A stretch of DNA of 64,000 nt. Origin: Pseudomonas viridiflava. Lineage in GTDB: Bacteria; Pseudomonadota; Gammaproteobacteria; Pseudomonadales; Pseudomonadaceae. The stretch is taken from assembly GCF_900582625.1 (NCBI RefSeq), contig NZ_UTIQ01000001.1, positions 1 to 64,000 on the forward strand, in the 5' to 3' direction. The translations under genes and the position numbers were made by a program. Of this stretch, positions 1 to 8,457 are shown one piece after another. The notes beneath the pieces were generated by a model. The model was not told where the DNA came from, ran no database searches, and saw only the letters and a list, made by a program, of their open reading frames with translations. The first letter of the stretch is position 1. Each line of letters starts with the position of its first letter.

Positions 1-255
1 CCCTCACCCTAGCCCTCTCCCGCACGCGGGAGAGGGGACGGATTGCGACGTTTGAGAGTCAGGCGATCCCGCTGGTCTCCCCTCGCCCGCTCGCGGGAGA
101 GGGGCTGGGGGTGAGGGAAAGGCCGTGCGCGCTGCTTGCCCTCTCCCTAGCCCTCTCCCGCACGCGGAGAGGGGACGGATTGCGGCGTTTGAGAGTCTGG
201 CGATCCCGCTGGTCTCCCCTCGCCCGCCTGCGGGAGAGGGGCTGCGGGAGAGGGT
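1..255. repeat. Tandem pair of about 117-bp GC-rich palindromic repeats
   Basis: Two near-identical units occupy 1-117 and 139-255, a period of 138 bp. Each begins with a CCCTCTCCCGC...GCGGGAGAGGG type hairpin and ends with a second one, sharing an internal stretch that reads GGATTGCG then TTTGAGAGTC. The two copies differ by scattered substitutions and small indels. No gene is supported here. The repeats lie just downstream of the chemoreceptor gene on the minus strand, so the hairpins may also end its transcript. A single related hairpin recurs at 13783-13808. Confidence 0.8.
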
Positions 256-261
256 CGGGCG

Positions 262-2253
262 TTACACCTTGAAGCGCCGCACCACGGCAATCAGCTTGTC
301 GTTCGATGCCGCCAGCGCCGCGGTGCTGCGCTCGCTTTCGGTGCCACCGGCCACCAGTTCTTCAACGATATGCCGCACAGCCACCATGTTGCGGTTGATC
401 TCCTCGCTCACCGCGCTCTGCTCCTCGGCAGCCGTGGCGATCTGGGTGCTCAGGTCGTTGATGCGCACCACCGACTCGGCCATTACGTCCAAGCCTTCGT
501 TCACCTTCGAGGTCTTGTCGACGGTGGCCTGGCAGCTCTGTTTGGTTTTCTCCATCGCCACCACGGCAGCACCCACGCCTTGTTGCAGGCGGGCGAGCAT
601 TTCGTTGATTTCCGAGGTGCTGGTTTGCGTACGGCCAGCCAGGGCGCGTACTTCGTCGGCTACCACGGCAAAGCCTCGCCCTTGCTCGCCGGCACGGGCG
701 GCTTCGATGGCGGCGTTCAGCGCCAGCAGGTTGGTTTGGCCGGCAATCTCACCAATCACACCCAGTACCGAGTTGATGCGCTCGGCGTCCTGCTCCATGG
801 AGCGCACTTTGGCGGTCGCCAGTTCCACTTCGCTGATCAGTTCGCGCACGCTGTTGGAGGCATCGTCCACCACCACTTTCGAGTGGCGGGCGTTTTCGTT
901 GGCGGTCTGGGTCATTGAGGCGGTCTGGGCGGCGCTGCGTGCCACTTCGTCAGCCGTGGAGCTCATTTCGGTGATGGCGGTAACGGCCTGATCGGTCTCG
1001 CTGGCGTGACGAATCAGAATCTGGTTGGTGCCACGGGACTGGCCACGCAGCTGCTCGATACCCTGAGCAATAACCGTGGAGGATTCCGACACCTCGCTCA
1101 CCATCTTCTGCAGATACACGATAAAGCGGTTCACCGAATGGCCCACCGCGCCCACTTCGTCTTCGGCACGAATGACGATGCGCTGGGTCAGGTCGGCATC
1201 GCCGGCCGACAGTTTGTCGATGTTGGCGCGCAGCACATTCAGGCGGTTCATCAACTGGCTGAGGGCGAATACGGTGACCAGCAGCAGCACGATCACCATC
1301 GGAATTTGCAGCGCCGCGAGGGTGGTCAGCACTTTGCTGCTCTGCTCGGTCAACAGGCTGGTTTTCTGCGCCACGGCCAGCGACCACGGCGTGCCTTCGA
1401 TGGGTTGCAGGAACAGGCTGAAGTCGTCGCCGCTGGTTTCCTCGTAGTTGCTCTGGCTCACGCCGTTCGAGGAATTGCCTTGAAGCGCGCGTTGCACGGC
1501 CGCCGCAAACGGGTATTGCTGGGCCAGATCGGAGACGTTTTTCAGCACGTTGTTGCCCGAAATCTCTGGCTGGTTGCTAAGCACCTTGCCGTCTTTCTCG
1601 ACGATCATGATCAGCGCCTGAATCTCGCGCTCTTTCTGCGCCACCAGGTCGTTGAAAAAGCCCAGCGTCACGTCGATGGTCGATACACCAAACGCCGCGC
1701 CGTTTTTGCTGATGGCCATGGCGCAGTTGGTGCGCGGCTCGGGGCTGGCATCGTCGCGGTAGGCGTTGGCCCAGTTGCACTGACCGGCCGGAGCTTTCAG
1801 GCCACCCAAAAACCACGGCTGCTCGAAGTAGTTGAGCGACTCGGGCGAGTTCCAGTGGGTGTTGACGATGAGTTTGCCGCTGCTGTCGCGGTGGTAGAAC
1901 GTGCTGTATTTGGCCCGCCCTTCTTCGCGCTTGTTGGGCAGCGGCCAGATGCCGCCGCCAAACACTTTGGCTTCGCCGTACTGGTTGACCAGATTGGGCA
2001 GCAGGCGGTCGATGCTTTCGTTGTCCAGTTGCGGCACGGTTTCGGTGATCACCCGTTGCTGCGCCTGCACACGGGCCAGTTCGGTTTTGATCACATCGCC
2101 AATCTGCGCGGCCTGATCGACCAACTGGCGCTGGTCGATGGTGGTGAGGTCCGGCTTGATCCATAGGTTGATACCCACGGCTGTGAGTGCGCCGATCAAC
2201 AAAACAAAGAGGACGAGCGTGGCCGTGTAACGCGCCTGGATAGTTTTTAGCAT
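262..2253 (-). CDS. Methyl-accepting chemotaxis protein with dCache-type sensor
   Basis: A 663-residue transmembrane chemoreceptor that would detect a periplasmic ligand and control CheA. The N-terminus carries a basic start and a membrane segment (about residues 8-30). A roughly 300-residue periplasmic sensor of dCache appearance follows, then a second membrane segment near residue 320, a HAMP region, and a long helical signalling domain. The conserved hairpin tip reads [20 protein letters not shown], followed by [15 protein letters not shown]. No C-terminal CheR/CheB-tethering pentapeptide is seen. I start at the ATG at 2253 because the membrane helix follows directly; an in-frame ATG at 2298 would add 15 residues that do not resemble the family. 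The ligand cannot be told from sequence. Confidence 0.93.
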   Translation of the reverse strand: MLKTIQARYTATLVLFVLLIGALTAVGINLWIKPDLTTIDQRQLVDQAAQIGDVIKTELARVQAQQRVITETVPQLDNESIDRLLPNLVNQYGEAKVFGGGIWPLPNKREEGRAKYSTFYHRDSSGKLIVNTHWNSPESLNYFEQPWFLGGLKAPAGQCNWANAYRDDASPEPRTNCAMAISKNGAAFGVSTIDVTLGFFNDLVAQKEREIQALIMIVEKDGKVLSNQPEISGNNVLKNVSDLAQQYPFAAAVQRALQGNSSNGVSQSNYEETSGDDFSLFLQPIEGTPWSLAVAQKTSLLTEQSSKVLTTLAALQIPMVIVLLLVTVFALSQLMNRLNVLRANIDKLSAGDADLTQRIVIRAEDEVGAVGHSVNRFIVYLQKMVSEVSESSTVIAQGIEQLRGQSRGTNQILIRHASETDQAVTAITEMSSTADEVARSAAQTASMTQTANENARHSKVVVDDASNSVRELISEVELATAKVRSMEQDAERINSVLGVIGEIAGQTNLLALNAAIEAARAGEQGRGFAVVADEVRALAGRTQTSTSEINEMLARLQQGVGAAVVAMEKTKQSCQATVDKTSKVNEGLDVMAESVVRINDLSTQIATAAEEQSAVSEEINRNMVAVRHIVEELVAGGTESERSTAALAASNDKLIAVVRRFKV

Positions 2254-2389
2254 GTGCCGATTTCCGCGAGTGCTGGGTGGGTTTACGGCTATCGGCATGG
2301 GCGCAAATTACTTGATGGAGCCAAGCGAACTGTTGCGCTACCGTGCGCGTCATAACCATTCCCGCCCTTTTCCCTAACGTGCTAGCGCC

Positions 2390-3190
2390 ATGAATCCAGT
2401 CGACTTGTCCGCCTTTCAACGCATTATCTCGGCCCACGGCAACACCGAGGGCGCAGCGTATTTCGATGCTGAGGAAAGCATCGTTCACGACATCTACCCC
2501 GAGCGCATCGTGTTCCAGACCAACTTCATGGACAACCGCAGCTACGCCGTCGATATCGCCGACGGCGCGCTGCGCGTACAGATGACCCGGCTGGACAACT
2601 ACCACCGCGGCCACAAAGCGCAAGTGATTGACGACGACATGGACGAGGACGACTGGGAGGAATTGGCCGCCCTGTGGCAGCGCCTGAGCCAGGACCTCGA
2701 TCCCGAAACGCCAACAGAACCGTTCGACCCAGCCGACACCCTCGCCGACCTGTTCTTCACCCTGTTCGACGAAGACCGCGCCGAGGCGCTGGTGCAACAG
2801 TTACCGCCCGCAACCGGCGCCTGGGACTGGGCCTGGAGCCAGCTCGCCGCCGCGCTTGCCCAGAGCAACCAGTTGGCCGAATTCGAATGGAAAGAATGGG
2901 CGACTTACGGCATCGCCGCCGTCAACGCCCTCGCCCCGCTGCGCGAGTTGGGCATCGAAATAACCCCACCGGATAGCAAACAAATTGCCGCCATCAACCG
3001 CGCCAACGACTGGGAACGCGCCCTGCTCCAATACTTCAATGCGCAACTCGACGCTCACGACCTGAAACTGCTGGCCCTCGGCACCCATTTCGACGAATAC
3101 CAGGCTTTCGCCTGCCTGCCCATGAACGGCCTGGGGCTGGCGAATGCGCTGGAGTTGATGGGCAAATTGAAGCTCGTCTACAGGTTTTAA
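2390..3190 (+). CDS. Conserved hypothetical cytoplasmic protein
   Basis: A 266-residue soluble protein rich in acidic residues and tryptophan, with no signal peptide or membrane segment. The C-terminal part (WERALLQYFNA, then LKLLALGTHFDEYQAF) is loosely reminiscent of DUF6630 proteins, but that is memory rather than a search. It is divergent from the chemoreceptor gene, with a 136-bp shared upstream region. No Shine-Dalgarno sequence is obvious ahead of the ATG. Function unknown. Confidence 0.75.
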   Translation: MNPVDLSAFQRIISAHGNTEGAAYFDAEESIVHDIYPERIVFQTNFMDNRSYAVDIADGALRVQMTRLDNYHRGHKAQVIDDDMDEDDWEELAALWQRLSQDLDPETPTEPFDPADTLADLFFTLFDEDRAEALVQQLPPATGAWDWAWSQLAAALAQSNQLAEFEWKEWATYGIAAVNALAPLRELGIEITPPDSKQIAAINRANDWERALLQYFNAQLDAHDLKLLALGTHFDEYQAFACLPMNGLGLANALELMGKLKLVYRF

Positions 3191-3413
3191 GGCGGGCCGC
3201 ACGCCGCTGCGGTAAACCACGGGAAAAAAAGCATCAGACGGCGGAACATTTACGACTTCGCAGGCGACGAAGACGCCATCGTGCCGCCTGTTCTGACGCA
3301 GCAATTCGCTGCCGCTATTGCCCCTGACACCGTGCAGGTTGAGCCGGGTTTCGACCATCACTGTTGCTGACAGCAGGCATGGCCACGGCTGTTTCGCCAG
3401 ACCGAGACAGCGC

Positions 3414-5477
3414 TTAAGCGCCCCGCTCAGCCGATTCACGCACCAACGCCTTAACGCACGACAGCAGCGTTTCCAGCGCAAACGGTTTGGTCAGCACTTC
3501 GGTGTTGGCCTGCAAGTGGCACTGCTCCAGCACATGACTTTCGGCGTAACCGGTCATAAACACCACCGGCAAACCCGGCCGATTGCGCCTGGCCATGTCG
3601 GCCATCTGCCGGCCATTAACGGCGCCAGGCAGGCCGACGTCGGTCACCAACAGGTCGACGCGCGCATCGGAATTGAGCAGGTTCAAGCCAGCGTTGCTGT
3701 CGGTCGCCTCGATGACGTCGTAGCCAAGGCCGGTAAGCAGTTCGGTGACCAGCAGGCGAATGGAAGATTCGTCCTCCACCACCAGAATTGATTTGCCCGG
3801 CGCCACCTGGCCGGCCTGGAGCAACGTCGACGGCCCTTCAGGCACAGCGGCCGCGCCGACATGATGGGGCAGGTACAAGCGCACGGTGGTGCCCTGCCCA
3901 ACTGTTGAGTCCACCCGAATCTGCCCGCCTGACTGCTGGGCGAAACCGTAGATCATCGACAAGCCAAGCCCGGAACCTTCGCCGGTGGTTTTGGTGGTGA
4001 AAAACGGTTCGAAGGCGCGCGCCAGCACGTCTTCGTGCATGCCCACGCCGGTGTCTTTGACGCAAATGGCCAGGTACTCGCCTTCGGCTAAACCGGGGTC
4101 CAGCTCCGGCCCCGACTTGAGCAGGCAGTTGTGGGTTTCGATGGCAATGCTGCCGCCATCCGGCATGGCGTCGCGGGCGTTGAGGCACAGGTTGAGCAGC
4201 GAGTTTTCCACCTGGGCCGGGTCCACCAACGCGGCCCACAGGTCCGGAGCCAAGCGCACCTTCACGTCAATGGCGGGGCCCACGGAGCGGCGGATCAGCT
4301 CTTCCATGCCACCAATCAAACCGTTCACATCGGTTGAAACCGGCGCTAGGGTTTGCCGGCGCGAGAACGCCAGCAAGCGATGGGTCAAGGCGGCGGCCCG
4401 TTGGGTGGCGCCCTGGGCGATGGCGATATAACGCTCCATGTCGGCAACGCGGCCTTGGGCTACGCGCATTTTCATCAGTTCCAGACTGCCGCTGATGCCG
4501 GCCAGCAGGTTGTTGAAGTCATGGGCGATACCGCCGGTGAGCTGGCCCACCGCTTCCATCTTTTGCGACTGGCGCAACGCGGCTTCGGCGATTTCCCGCT
4601 CGCTCACCGCTTCGGCGACGCGCTGCTCCAGGGTGCGGTTAAGTTCTTGAATCGCGGCTTCGGCGTTCTTGCGCGCGGTGACATCGATGGACGAGCCGAT
4701 CAAACCGATCACCTCACCGGCCTCGTTTAGCAACGGCGCCTTGACCGACAGCCACACGGTTTTAGAGCCGTCCGGCATGTCGACATATTCTTCAATTTGC
4801 TCAGCTTTGCCGCTGCGCATAATCCGCCGGTCGTTCTCCATAACCTGGCGGGCCTGTTCTTTGTCTTCGAGAAACTCGAGGTCGGTTTTCCCCAGGTAAT
4901 AAGCCGGCGGCTTGCCGATCAGTTCGGTCGTGCCCTGGTTGGCCACCAGCATGCGGCCGTCGAGGTCTTTGGCGTACACCACGCCGGGAACGGCGGCGGC
5001 AAACACTTCCAGCAGGCTCGACACCCGATCGCGCTCTGCCTCAGCGCGGCGGCGCGGTTCGATATCGATCAGCACACCGGGAAAGCGCACTGCATTGCCA
5101 AAGGCATCCAACTGGGCGTGGCCGCTGGCTTCCACCCAGCGGTACGAGCCGTCGCTGTGCATCACGCGGTATTCGCACCGGTAGGGCCCGCCACGCGCCA
5201 TGGCGTCGGTGATGGTGCTTTCAACGCGGGCACTGTCGTGGGGGTGGATCGAGGCAAACGCCTGATCCAACGACAGGCCACTGGCGCACTGTTCTAAAGG
5301 AATACCAAAAGTACGGGCGAAGCGTTCATCGGCATTGATCTGGTCGTTGGGAATGTCCCACACCCACGTTCCAACAATTGCCCCCGCATCCAGGGCCAAT
5401 TGCAAACGCTCTAGCGGATCAAGTGCCGATGCCGGCTCGTCGATGGTTGCTGGCGGATGAGACGAAGAGATGTTCAT
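3414..5477 (-). CDS. PAS-containing hybrid sensor histidine kinase
   Basis: A 687-residue cytoplasmic hybrid kinase without membrane segments. Order: a PAS/PAC domain with the WVWDIPNDQINADERFARTF region near the N-terminus, a second PAS domain starting near residue 155, a coiled-coil stretch, HisKA with the phospho-acceptor histidine in GGIAHDFNNLLAGISGSLE, a HATPase domain with NLCLNARDAMPDGG and GEGSGLGLSMIYGF, and a C-terminal receiver with VVEDESS, the phospho-acceptor aspartate in VTDVGLPG, and TKPF. The ATG at 5477 has AGGTG 10-12 bases upstream; a GTG at 5513 is an alternative without a ribosome site. No partner regulator is adjacent, so its output is unknown. Confidence 0.92.
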   Translation of the reverse strand: MNISSSHPPATIDEPASALDPLERLQLALDAGAIVGTWVWDIPNDQINADERFARTFGIPLEQCASGLSLDQAFASIHPHDSARVESTITDAMARGGPYRCEYRVMHSDGSYRWVEASGHAQLDAFGNAVRFPGVLIDIEPRRRAEAERDRVSSLLEVFAAAVPGVVYAKDLDGRMLVANQGTTELIGKPPAYYLGKTDLEFLEDKEQARQVMENDRRIMRSGKAEQIEEYVDMPDGSKTVWLSVKAPLLNEAGEVIGLIGSSIDVTARKNAEAAIQELNRTLEQRVAEAVSEREIAEAALRQSQKMEAVGQLTGGIAHDFNNLLAGISGSLELMKMRVAQGRVADMERYIAIAQGATQRAAALTHRLLAFSRRQTLAPVSTDVNGLIGGMEELIRRSVGPAIDVKVRLAPDLWAALVDPAQVENSLLNLCLNARDAMPDGGSIAIETHNCLLKSGPELDPGLAEGEYLAICVKDTGVGMHEDVLARAFEPFFTTKTTGEGSGLGLSMIYGFAQQSGGQIRVDSTVGQGTTVRLYLPHHVGAAAVPEGPSTLLQAGQVAPGKSILVVEDESSIRLLVTELLTGLGYDVIEATDSNAGLNLLNSDARVDLLVTDVGLPGAVNGRQMADMARRNRPGLPVVFMTGYAESHVLEQCHLQANTEVLTKPFALETLLSCVKALVRESAERGA

Positions 5478-5627
5478 GGACGACTGCACACCTGAAGCTG
5501 CCACTACTGGCACAGGAAAAAGGAATAAATCGGGAGGCGTTGAGGCTCCGACCGTCGCCGTTGGAAAAGGTTACGGAATTTTGTGATCACACGTCGAAAC
5601 CCGAATGAAGTCAACCGCTTAAAGCGT

Positions 5628-5987
5628 TCACGCCTTCGTGAGCAGCGGGCAAACCTGGGCAGCGCGGTCGGCCAGCAGACTGCGCAAGGTGTGCATCTGG
5701 CCGATGCGCTCGTCAAGCAAGGCGATTTTCTCGCGGAACAAGTCGGCCAAGAGCTGCGCCGAGGCCGACTCGCTGTTCCATAACAGCGGCAGATTCTCGC
5801 CGATCTCTTTCAGGGAAAAACCGAGCTGCTGCGCCAGCTTGATATAGCCCACCAGCTCCAGCGTTTGCTCGGGATAAAAGCGGTAGCCGTTGGCGGCGCG
5901 CTGCGGCTTGATCAGGCCTTTGGCTTCATAAAATCGCAACGCATCCACCGACACCCCGGTACGCGTTGCCACTTCTCCGATTTTCAT
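5628..5987 (-). CDS. MerR-family transcriptional regulator
   Basis: A 119-residue regulator. The N-terminal winged helix-turn-helix is typical (KIGEVATRTGVSVDALRFYE, then GYRFYPEQ), followed by a dimerisation coiled coil. The C-terminus is short with one cysteine (Cys113), so no full metal-binding motif is evident. It is divergent from the membrane-protein gene at 6060, and the shared gap holds a MerR-type promoter with an overlong spacer and a dyad operator (6002-6032). It probably represses and activates that promoter from within the spacer. The effector is unknown. Confidence 0.9.
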   Translation of the reverse strand: MKIGEVATRTGVSVDALRFYEAKGLIKPQRAANGYRFYPEQTLELVGYIKLAQQLGFSLKEIGENLPLLWNSESASAQLLADLFREKIALLDERIGQMHTLRSLLADRAAQVCPLLTKA

Positions 5988-6001
5988 AGCACGTGCCCGT
6001 A

Positions 6002-6032
6002 TTGACTCTGGACCTAGGACCAGGCTTTAGCC
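6002..6032 (+). promoter_or_regulatory. MerR-type promoter with operator in the spacer
   Basis: TTGACT at 6002-6007 is followed by an 18-19-base spacer and TTTAGCC at 6026-6032. Inside the spacer is CTGGACCTAGGACCAG (6008-6023), a 16-bp dyad with one mismatched pair. An elongated spacer carrying the operator is the hallmark of MerR-activated promoters, and it drives the gene at 6060. The annotation is motif-based. Confidence 0.75.
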
Positions 6033-6059
6033 TGCGGGCTCGAACTGTGAGGGAAGGCC

Positions 6060-6467
6060 ATGATTAGCGTAAAGAACAATCTGAACATCGTGCGCGCCAG
6101 CGCCGGCTACGACCTGCTGGTGATGCTGGCGTTTGTAACGCCGTGGACAGCCACCTGGCTGTTTGAGGTGTTTGCGGCGCTGTCACAGGCACTGCAATTG
6201 ACACGACCAACGCCGTCGCTCGAGGGCGATGCCATGTTGCTGGCCAACCTGCTTGGCAGCGTGGTGGTGGTGTGGTCGCTGTGGCGCCTGCGAAACCCCC
6301 GCCGCAGCGTCGGCTTGTACGACGCACTGGCGCGGTTGCTGTTTACCGTGTGGCAAGTGGTTGCCGTGGCGCATGGCGCGAGCTTTCTGGTGCTGGGTTT
6401 TACCGTGATGGAAGTGGTGTTCGGTATTGCCCAGGTGCTTCCGATCAGGCAACCGCCATCGCGCTGA
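6060..6467 (+). CDS. Small membrane protein, putative MerR target
   Basis: A 135-residue protein with about four hydrophobic segments (near residues 18-40, 60-75, 88-107 and 110-128). GAGGGAAGG directly precedes the ATG. It is divergent from the MerR gene and follows a MerR-type promoter, so it is likely its regulated target. Its last 23 bases overlap the convergent MmgE/PrpD gene. No family or transport motif is recognised. Confidence 0.82.
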   Translation: MISVKNNLNIVRASAGYDLLVMLAFVTPWTATWLFEVFAALSQALQLTRPTPSLEGDAMLLANLLGSVVVVWSLWRLRNPRRSVGLYDALARLLFTVWQVVAVAHGASFLVLGFTVMEVVFGIAQVLPIRQPPSR

Positions 6468-7818
6468 ACAGCGGGGCGTAGTCGGTCTGCGACTGCAGAC
6501 TGGCGACAAACCCCAGCACACGCTCCTGGGCGGCGGCGTCGATATGCAGGTCTGCCATGCGGCGGAATTTTCGCTCGAAGTCAGCATCGCTCATGGGCGT
6601 CTCCAGCGAGCCGGGGCCGCTGAGCATTTCGCTGACGCGCTGTTCGCCGCAGGCCAGCGTCACCGTTACCCGGTTGGCCAGGTACTGCGGAAACAGCGCC
6701 GTCAGGGCCGCATCTTCGCTGACCGTGGTGCACCTCATCAGGGCGATGGCGAGCGGGTCTGCGATCTGCTCCGGTGAGTACGAATTCAGCGTGATGTCGC
6801 CATCGAGCAGCGCCCGCGCCACGTTGTACGGCAAGCTGTGGTCGGCGGTTTCGCGGGTTTGCGGTCGCCACTTGTCTGGCGAGTCGGCCAGCACGCGGCG
6901 GTTGAACTCCGAGGTTTCGATATGAATGGCGGCAATCGAATTTACGTCGGCAATCTGCGCCCGCAGGTCGATACCCGCCCACACGGCAGTGTGCAGTTCG
7001 CCATTGGTGGGAAAGGTTTTGGTCAGCGACCTGAGGATCGCAAACTGGCCGTTGTCGGCATTGCCGAAGCTATCGACATCCAGCTCGAATTCGCCGGTCA
7101 CCTGTTTGAACAAGCCCATGTCGCCTTCAAAAACCGGCGACGGGCCGGTCATGCCATGGCGCGCCAGGCTCGCGGCGAATATGGCATTGCGCGCGGCATT
7201 GGCGGCCGAACAGCCTTTCCAGTCCGACAGCGAACCCGAGCGTACCTGACGCATGGCCAGGTGGCCGCTAAGGGCAATATTGATCGCCTGCTCGGTACGC
7301 GCCTCGTCGAGTTTCAGCAGCCGTGACGCCGCAGCAGCCGTGGCCACGTTGATGTAATTCACATGGTCCCAGCCGCGTTTGTTGAGGCTGGCGGCATCCT
7401 GCAGGCGCATCTGTATTTCGTAGGCCAGCACAATGGCCGCCATCAGCTCGCGACCGCTGGCGCCCTGCGCTTCTGCCAGGGCCAGGCAGGCGGGAATGTT
7501 GTCGCTGGGGTGGCCCGGTTCGCGGCCCATGTAGCCGTCGTTGTAATCGAGAAAACGCACCATGGTGCCGTTGGCAAAAGCCGCCAGCTCCGGCGTGGTT
7601 TTCAGTGCCGTACCGAACACGCTGGAAGATGCTTGCGGCGTTTGCGCTGCGAGGGCTATCGCAGCCTTGACCGGGCCGGCGTCATAGGCCCCAAGGGCGC
7701 AGGCCAGACTGTCCAGAACCCGTTGGCGCACGCAGGCCAGTACCGGCTCGGGCAGCTCATTTGCTTGCAGTTCACAGGCATAACGCGCCAGGCGCCGGGC
7801 CAGGGTCGGGGTGTTCAT
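6445..7818 (-). CDS. MmgE/PrpD family protein
   Basis: A 457-residue member of the MmgE/PrpD family, which includes 2-methylcitrate dehydratase and cis-aconitate decarboxylase. Family landmarks include LDYNDGY near residue 95, the GHPSDNIPACLALAE region, a WDHVNYINVA motif near residue 150, and FPTNGELHTAV near 270. Start ATG 7818 has AAGGAG upstream. It is the last gene of the minus-strand run citM-like, hydroxyacid dehydrogenase, leuC-like, leuD-like, prpD-like, with a 29-base gap to leuD-like. By family it would dehydrate or isomerise a branched tricarboxylic acid; the actual substrate is not known. Confidence 0.9.
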   Translation of the reverse strand: MNTPTLARRLARYACELQANELPEPVLACVRQRVLDSLACALGAYDAGPVKAAIALAAQTPQASSSVFGTALKTTPELAAFANGTMVRFLDYNDGYMGREPGHPSDNIPACLALAEAQGASGRELMAAIVLAYEIQMRLQDAASLNKRGWDHVNYINVATAAAASRLLKLDEARTEQAINIALSGHLAMRQVRSGSLSDWKGCSAANAARNAIFAASLARHGMTGPSPVFEGDMGLFKQVTGEFELDVDSFGNADNGQFAILRSLTKTFPTNGELHTAVWAGIDLRAQIADVNSIAAIHIETSEFNRRVLADSPDKWRPQTRETADHSLPYNVARALLDGDITLNSYSPEQIADPLAIALMRCTTVSEDAALTALFPQYLANRVTVTLACGEQRVSEMLSGPGSLETPMSDADFERKFRRMADLHIDAAAQERVLGFVASLQSQTDYAPLFSAMAVA

Positions 7819-7847
7819 ACACGTCTCCTTTTCATCGGCGAAGGCGC

Positions 7848-8456
7848 TCAGGCCAGCCACGGATTGGCGCTCAGGTGCGCGGCTTCGAACTCACGTATTT
7901 GCGCAGTGCGTTGCAGGGTGCTGCCGATGGCGTCCAGGCCCAGCAGCAGCGCCTCTTTGCGCAGGGGATCGATGTCGAATGCGACGCAGGAGCCGTCGCT
8001 CAGCTGAATCTGCTGATGGGCCAGATCCACGCTGAGATGTGCACCCTCGGGCTTGCTGACGGCTGCGCCGATGCGCTGCACTTCACCCTCATCGAGTTCA
8101 ATCAGCAGCACGCCATTGCGCTGGCAGTTATCGAAAAAAATGCCGGCAAAACGGCTGCCGATCAGCGCGCGAAACCCCAGCTGATTGAGGCCCCACACCG
8201 CATGCTCGCGGCTGGAGCCGCAGCCAAAATTAGGCCCGACCACAAGAAAGCTGGCCCGATTCCACGGTGCCCGGTTAAGCACAAATTCCGGGTTCGACTG
8301 GCCGTTTGGAAGAAAGCGCAGGTCGAAGAACAAACCGCGATCCAGGCCGTTGCGGTCGATGCCTTTGAGAAACTGCTTAGGCATGATCACGTCGGTGTCG
8401 ATATTGGCGGCAAGCAGCGGCGCGGCAATGCCGCTGACGATGGCGAACGGTTGCAT
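7848..8456 (-). CDS. LeuD-like dehydratase small subunit
   Basis: A 202-residue swivel-domain subunit of the isopropylmalate isomerase/homoaconitase class. It shows the LeuD signatures NIDTDVIMPKQFLK near the N-terminus and NFGCGSSREHAVW near residue 75. Its ATG begins one base after the stop codon of the large subunit (TGATATG), so translation is probably coupled. The cluster context (MmgE/PrpD, hydroxyacid dehydrogenase, citrate-type carrier, citrate-synthase homologue, no leuB) argues for a catabolic paralogue rather than the leucine-pathway enzyme. Confidence 0.92.
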   Translation of the reverse strand: MQPFAIVSGIAAPLLAANIDTDVIMPKQFLKGIDRNGLDRGLFFDLRFLPNGQSNPEFVLNRAPWNRASFLVVGPNFGCGSSREHAVWGLNQLGFRALIGSRFAGIFFDNCQRNGVLLIELDEGEVQRIGAAVSKPEGAHLSVDLAHQQIQLSDGSCVAFDIDPLRKEALLLGLDAIGSTLQRTAQIREFEAAHLSANPWLA

Positions 8457-8457
8457 A

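Noticed and set aside
1..255. Possible CRISPR array
   Set aside because: Only two long imperfect units, repeats far longer than CRISPR repeats, no unique spacers of regular size and no cas genes.
1006..2166. A 386-codon plus-strand frame inside the chemoreceptor gene
   Set aside because: Antisense to a clear chemoreceptor; His-rich shadow composition.
3191..3413. Minus-strand frame between the unknown protein and the hybrid kinase
   Set aside because: It can be read as about 60 codons but runs on into antisense of the gene at 2390 and has no ribosome site or recognisable motif.
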